Source of the DNA: Actinomycetes bacterium
Lineage (GTDB): Bacteria; Actinomycetota; Acidimicrobiia; Acidimicrobiales; Acidimicrobiaceae
Direction of reading: 5' to 3'
DNA length: 10,018 nt
Assembly (NCBI GenBank): GCA_021844725.1
Contig: JAKBSX010000051.1
Location: forward strand, 1-10,018
Part shown: positions 8,101 through 10,018 of the stretch, piece by piece
Position numbering within the stretch: position 1 is the stretch's first letter
How the letters are laid out: each line of letters begins with the position of its first letter
Position numbers and translations under genes: made by a program
The notes under the pieces: model-generated
What the model was told of the DNA's origin: nothing
What the model saw: the letters and a program-made list of their open reading frames with translations, nothing else
Databases searched by the model: none

Positions 8101-8599
8101 CAGTCTGGACGCCGTTGGGATCGCCGGTGCCCTGATAGATGCTCGTGCCGTTGACGGCGTTGGCGTTAAAGGCGTACGCGGCCGCCCCGATCCTTTGGCG
8201 GGGAGACATTTCGCTGTCGGTCTCCACGGTGATGCCGACGTAATAGGTATCTTGGGAGAAATCGATATTTAGAGCATTGCCGTTTCCCGATCCCAAAAGG
8301 ACGGTGAAATTGCCGTCTTTGACCGAGACTGGATTGCCGTTGGCGGCGGTATAATTCCCCGTCCAAACCGGTGTCCCGCCGGAGGCAGTGGTGTAGAACC
8401 GAAAAACCATGTCGTAATTGCCATCGGCGGCGTTGCTGCCTTTCGAATTTTTCAAGACGCCGAAATAGGTCAGTTCGGGGTTGATGCCGGAAGCGGCTTC
8501 GACCTTCGAAAACAGAAACAAACTCCCGACGATGATGGCGAAAGCAAAGAGAAGGGAAAGAGAAGACGCTGTTCTATTTTGGGTGATTTGGTTTTTCAT
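5123..8599 (-). CDS. Large secreted surface protein: tail-fibre-like scaffold plus pectate-lyase-like beta-helix
   Basis: 1158 residues from the ATG at 8599; an in-frame TTG at 8617 would add six, but only the ATG gives a typical signal peptide (1-36, cleavage near VEA-A). Residues 39-151 form a beta domain ending MSPRQRIGAAAYAFNA, a module I know from Patescibacteria and Bacteroidetes surface proteins. Next come a GDMALDATNDKLYIKTSG-type motif (about 170-187) and two copies of a ~45-residue unit (241-285 and 297-341). Two VGIGTTSP motifs (360-367, 396-403) resemble those of phage tail fibres. From about 435 a pectate-lyase-like entry leads to FGDKNDGVTDD (519-529), the usual opening of such right-handed beta-helices, with strand repeats such as NITIEG and NITIDS to about 900. 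The last ~240 residues look like small beta domains ending in VWDYTNQAWKAEPNL. No C-terminal anchor or sorting motif is visible, and enzyme residues cannot be assigned. Adhesion or glycan binding or cleavage is inferred. Confidence 0.85.
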   Translation of the reverse strand: MKNQITQNRTASSLSLLFAFAIIVGSLFLFSKVEAASGINPELTYFGVLKNSKGSNAADGNYDMVFRFYTTASGGTPVWTGNYTAANGNPVSVKDGNFTVLLGSGNGNALNIDFSQDTYYVGITVETDSEMSPRQRIGAAAYAFNANAVNGTSIYQGTGDPNGVQTGSVGDMALDATNDKLYIKTSGTDTNTGWSEVVGSGGVVTLSALNDTDIASPATNDILVYNGSQWANQAPGSISTSTPGLTITGGSGSVLGTGVSIDIASASGTQAGLLTANEFNTFNNKQNALTFGDLITSTPGLTITGGTGTVVGANADINIATASGTASGLLSSSDWTAFNNKISSQWSVSGPNLYYDNGSVGIGTTSPSATLDIAGTAQLRGASGGIGLYVDSSGNVGIGTTSPGAALEVDGSAIVDGNAQFHGSVNIGATSTVSSFAEWQAAETDSAVSQIVVDGPITLTANFTAAKPVQIQAGGLINLNGHNITVDGSFEAGLYQVFTGTGQVLFGTNAVNEIETVWFGDKNDGVTDDSGPINAAIQVAINSGIPNVILLPGTHSISTPIEMWKFVNNGTSNVFEFNTVNLIGDAWGYSSPAQPTIIAPIFANDPAIMIQFARGDVIKNITIEGQNNFSMGSDIYGYLAAYPYNSFNTGSARDSRYSQYSGICIDPFGNTVPPDGGYPDFASYYSNGDVNSGSSGIDLDHVVINDFVVGIMITPNTETQNAENITIDSPDFSNCKVFVAVGQDQSRNVRLINPTGDYGFAVVDCSSYGKGNGEYPIWTGGNIGWVTYLWRGTTWGALSVSRVYSEGIIAISDNSSPDQQADITDCVFHFDGENSSGLEPQWQYNGKGNFTGCQFSYADGGIHRLRFYGNLSFNNCKFDNLPFVVPSEGEGGSDPQFTDCSLFPGQTYSNVSSSSLIQVAPTNLFDNYILNSEYISMGGYPPTAVLLRFTGEPFNFISLGSYSVTVSDYQAKLTIGNPGMIKTGDFICYMNSDGILHPVGEISSISGSIVTVDRLNNQYTGGTSQSLYVYEGVKFHPATPGSVMSGSTTITMSSTSGWKAGDRIWGNGIPVGDYVTSATSTALTLSIAATGTYPVDFLHDAVPIETGSLEASDISDLQPPTSFLFPGTRVNNYAYTSDNPPGWVWDYTNQAWKAEPNL
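7577..7879 (-). repeat. Two-copy ~45-residue repeat inside the surface protein
   Basis: Residues 241-285 and 297-341 of the large surface protein are homologous copies (7745-7879 and 7577-7711). Both start STPGLTITGG and both end in F-N-N-K after a Ser-Gly-T-x-x-G-L-L motif. The middle part differs in about half its positions, so the duplication is not recent. Such repeats are typical of fibre or stalk segments. Confidence 0.7.
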
Positions 8600-8696
8600 T
8601 TCCGCGAGGAGTCGCAATTTTTGGTATGGAAGCGAGATCGCTCTATTTGGATTAGCGGAAGGGGACTAGGCAAAAAGAAGGCCGGTCAATATCTTT

Positions 8697-8702
8697 ATTG
8701 TA
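8697..8702 (-). promoter_or_regulatory. Possible -10 element for the large surface-protein gene
   Basis: On the minus strand this reads TACAAT, within an AT-rich stretch about 100 bases upstream of the ATG at 8599. No good -35 element is seen 16-18 bases upstream, so this is a weak call. Confidence 0.25.
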
Positions 8703-8736
8703 GATGAATTTTGAAAAACTTAAAAGCTATGGCCAT

Positions 8737-8745
8737 TGTGGATAA
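8737..8745 (-). promoter_or_regulatory. DnaA box (perfect consensus)
   Basis: The plus strand reads TGTGGATAA, so the minus strand has the full consensus TTATCCACA. It lies at the edge of an AT-rich stretch. The second perfect box is 133 bases away in the opposite orientation. Confidence 0.55.
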
Positions 8746-8772
8746 CATTCCTGCGTTTTACAAAATGCTACG

Positions 8773-8808
8773 GGTCTCGAATAATGAAAGCTCTCGACCA
8801 GGTCTCGA
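8773..8808 (+). repeat. Three spaced TCTCGA motifs
   Basis: GGTCTCGA occurs at 8773-8780 and 8801-8808, and a one-base variant GCTCTCGA at 8790-8797. The cluster lies between the two DnaA boxes and could be a protein-binding array, but spacing is uneven (17 and 11 bases). Confidence 0.4.
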
Positions 8809-8815
8809 AAACTGG

Positions 8816-8831
8816 AAACGCCCAAACGCCC
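8816..8831 (+). repeat. Tandem eight-base repeat AAACGCCC
   Basis: Two perfect adjacent copies (8816-8823 and 8824-8831), directly after the TCTCGA cluster and before the second DnaA box. Function unknown. Confidence 0.45.
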
Positions 8832-8878
8832 ACCCCGCCAATCCCGTCCGACCTCCACCATCCTCCGCCACTAAATAG

Positions 8879-8887
8879 TTATCCACA
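8879..8887 (+). promoter_or_regulatory. DnaA box (perfect consensus)
   Basis: The plus strand reads TTATCCACA, the exact DnaA box consensus. It ends 21 bases before the -35 element of the rightward promoter, so DnaA bound here could also affect transcription of the gene starting at 9035. Confidence 0.55.
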
Positions 8888-8908
8888 AGCCGCTGGGGGA
8901 GTGACACT

Positions 8909-8936
8909 TTGACGCTTTCGGAAAATATTCTATAAT
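8909..8936 (+). promoter_or_regulatory. Near-consensus sigma70-type promoter for the right-hand surface gene
   Basis: TTGACG (8909-8914), a 16-base spacer and a perfect TATAAT (8931-8936). Transcription would begin near 8943 and give a leader of about 90 bases before the ATG at 9035. It is the strongest promoter seen in the window. Confidence 0.65.
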
Positions 8937-9034
8937 CAAATTAAAGTTGTCTGCCTCCAGTTACGCTTTCAATTTTCAATATCCGCGAAATAAAAACCCT
9001 ATCCCGCTCGGATCTCGCCGAGACCGCTTCTAAA

Positions 9035-10018
9035 ATGAAAAACAAAATGTTTATTTCCGGCCAGGAAAACGGCCGGACGAGAAGAATGGCCCAGCGCATC
9101 CTCCGCCCCAAAATCCTGGCGGCCATCATTTTGGTTTTGCTCCTCAGTCTGGTCATTTTAAATCTGCCCGCCAAATATCACGTGGCCAACGTGGTGAACA
9201 AAGAGAAGGACCAGCCCGCCGTCCTGGGGACGGAAAACCAGGGCGCGAGCCAGGGTGGCAATAGCAATAACCCAACCACCGGCAGCGTGGTCATCGGGAA
9301 CAACAACAACCAGTCCCAAGCCCAAAAACAGACGCTCGCCCAATTCTTCCGAATCCCCAGCGATTCCCTCCAGGCCGGCGACATCGTCATCGAAAAAAAC
9401 GGCAATCTCTATATCGCCAAAAATGTCATCGACGCTCAAAACATCGCGCGCCACGCCCTCACCAACGGGAACCTTGAGACCGGCGCCGTCACTTCCCGCG
9501 TCCTGGCCGATCAGGCCGTCCAGTCCCAGAACCTGGCCCATTATCTTGACATTCGGGAACTCCAGGTCAAGGACAAAATCAAAGCCGGCACGTTGGACCT
9601 CGGCACCAATGTCATCACCGATGGGCAAATGCACGGGAACTGGAATTTCGGAGAGGGGAACCTGACCACTTCCGGCGTAATCACGGCCGGTACAATTTCG
9701 GCTGGCACCATTTCTGGCTCGCTCCAAGGCAGCTTCGCCCCGAGCGGTGACGTCAATATGGCTGGACATGTGATGACCTATATCGGAAACAGCGGGACGA
9801 ACTTTACCAATTCCGGCGGACTGAACGTTTCCGGTAACCTCACAGCTCCCAATATACTTTACGGGCTGTCAGGGACGGCCAATCGCGTCACGATCAGCAC
9901 AGGACAAAGCCCCACCATCGATATCGCCGGCAACTACGCTGGCCAGACTAGCATTACCATCCTCGGCACAATCAGTTCCGGAACTTGGGAAGGGGCAGCC
10001 ATCAGTGTGCCAGCCGAA
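9035..10018 (+). CDS. Membrane-anchored surface protein with tail-fibre-like repeats (3' end beyond window)
   Basis: The frame starting at the ATG at 9035 has no stop through the right edge, giving 328 visible residues. In-frame TAA at 8942-8944 and the absence of any upstream ATG, GTG or TTG codon support this start, although the ribosome binding site is weak. A basic N-terminus (GRTRRMAQRILRPK) leads to one membrane helix (about 28-46) and NLPAKYHVANVV. A Gly/Asn/Ser/Gln-rich linker follows to about 100. After that are a short region with GDIVIEKNGNLYIAKNVID (115-133), a probable helical segment DAQNIARHALTNGNLETGAV, and repetitive beta material (ITAGTISAGTISGSLQG, GGLNVSGNLTAPNILYG). Near the edge is GTISSGTWEGAAISV, a motif I associate with tail-fibre-like repeats in Patescibacteria surface proteins. 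The chain is probably displayed outside the cell and held by its N-terminus. The exact role (adhesion, pilus-like stalk) is unknown. It is divergent from the beta-helix gene. Confidence 0.8.
   Translation, partial: MKNKMFISGQENGRTRRMAQRILRPKILAAIILVLLLSLVILNLPAKYHVANVVNKEKDQPAVLGTENQGASQGGNSNNPTTGSVVIGNNNNQSQAQKQTLAQFFRIPSDSLQAGDIVIEKNGNLYIAKNVIDAQNIARHALTNGNLETGAVTSRVLADQAVQSQNLAHYLDIRELQVKDKIKAGTLDLGTNVITDGQMHGNWNFGEGNLTTSGVITAGTISAGTISGSLQGSFAPSGDVNMAGHVMTYIGNSGTNFTNSGGLNVSGNLTAPNILYGLSGTANRVTISTGQSPTIDIAGNYAGQTSITILGTISSGTWEGAAISVPAE

Larger units (their letters stand above)
8600..9034. other. Divergent intergenic region with DnaA boxes, short repeats and promoters
   Basis: 435 bases separate two divergently transcribed surface-protein genes. 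I find no gene in it. It contains an AT-rich stretch (about 8691-8730), two perfect DnaA boxes in opposite orientation (8737-8745 and 8879-8887), three TCTCGA motifs, an eight-base tandem repeat and a strong rightward promoter (8909-8936). A small hairpin lies just before the right-hand gene: CTCGG at 9007-9011 pairs with CCGAG at 9018-9022. Confidence 0.6.

Noticed and set aside
7154..8272. A 372-codon open frame on the plus strand
   Set aside because: It lies antisense inside the large secreted protein, whose minus-strand frame has a clear signal peptide and recognisable domains. The antisense protein has no recognisable motif.
8599..8617. TTG at 8617 as start of the large surface protein
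   Set aside because: The ATG at 8599 gives a normal MKN-type signal peptide; the TTG adds six residues without improving it, and neither has a strong ribosome binding site.
9158..9769. A 203-codon minus-strand open frame
   Set aside because: It is antisense to the plus-strand surface gene starting at 9035, which is open to the window edge, has a membrane anchor and has a strong promoter upstream.

Overview
The window looks like a contig from a Candidate Phyla Radiation / Patescibacteria (Parcubacteria-like) bacterium. The grounds are family resemblances remembered from such genomes, not a search. One is a long secreted protein starting with a tail-fibre-like domain of the type ending in MSPRQRIGAAAYAFNA. 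Another is a one-membrane-pass protein joining a short conserved extracytoplasmic domain to a LytR_C-like domain. A third is a second anchored protein with repetitive tail-fibre-like segments. The standard code is used: TGA acts as a stop at 1131-1133, 2207-2209 and 3468-3470.

Layout. (1) 1-1133, plus strand: the 3' part of an unrecognised gene, then a small protein made almost entirely of four CxxCxG zinc-binding motifs. (2) 1179-3205, minus strand: three genes read right to left, encoding a zinc-ribbon protein, a helical HEPN/DUF4145-like protein and a DUF6602-like protein with a possible PD-(D/E)XK nuclease core. A good sigma70-type promoter lies upstream (3251-3279). The third gene is much more AT-rich than the second, so the cluster looks assembled or acquired, and it could be a defence-type cassette. 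(3) 3468-8599, minus strand: a cell-envelope block with a 1158-residue secreted beta-helix protein, a 329-residue membrane protein with a LytR_C-like domain, and a 183-residue membrane-anchored protein with a His/Asp-rich stretch. The last two abut exactly (TAA then ATG). (4) 8600-9034: a 435-base divergent intergenic region with two perfect, inverted DnaA boxes, short repeats and a near-consensus promoter facing right. (5) 9035 to the right edge, plus strand: a large anchored surface protein, open to the end of the window.

The most notable points are the two perfect DnaA boxes between two divergent surface-protein genes; the GC-rich scaffold / AT-rich beta-helix mosaic within the 1158-residue protein; and the zinc-ribbon, HEPN-like, nuclease-like cluster. 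No rRNA, tRNA, CRISPR array, transposase or insertion sequence was recognised.
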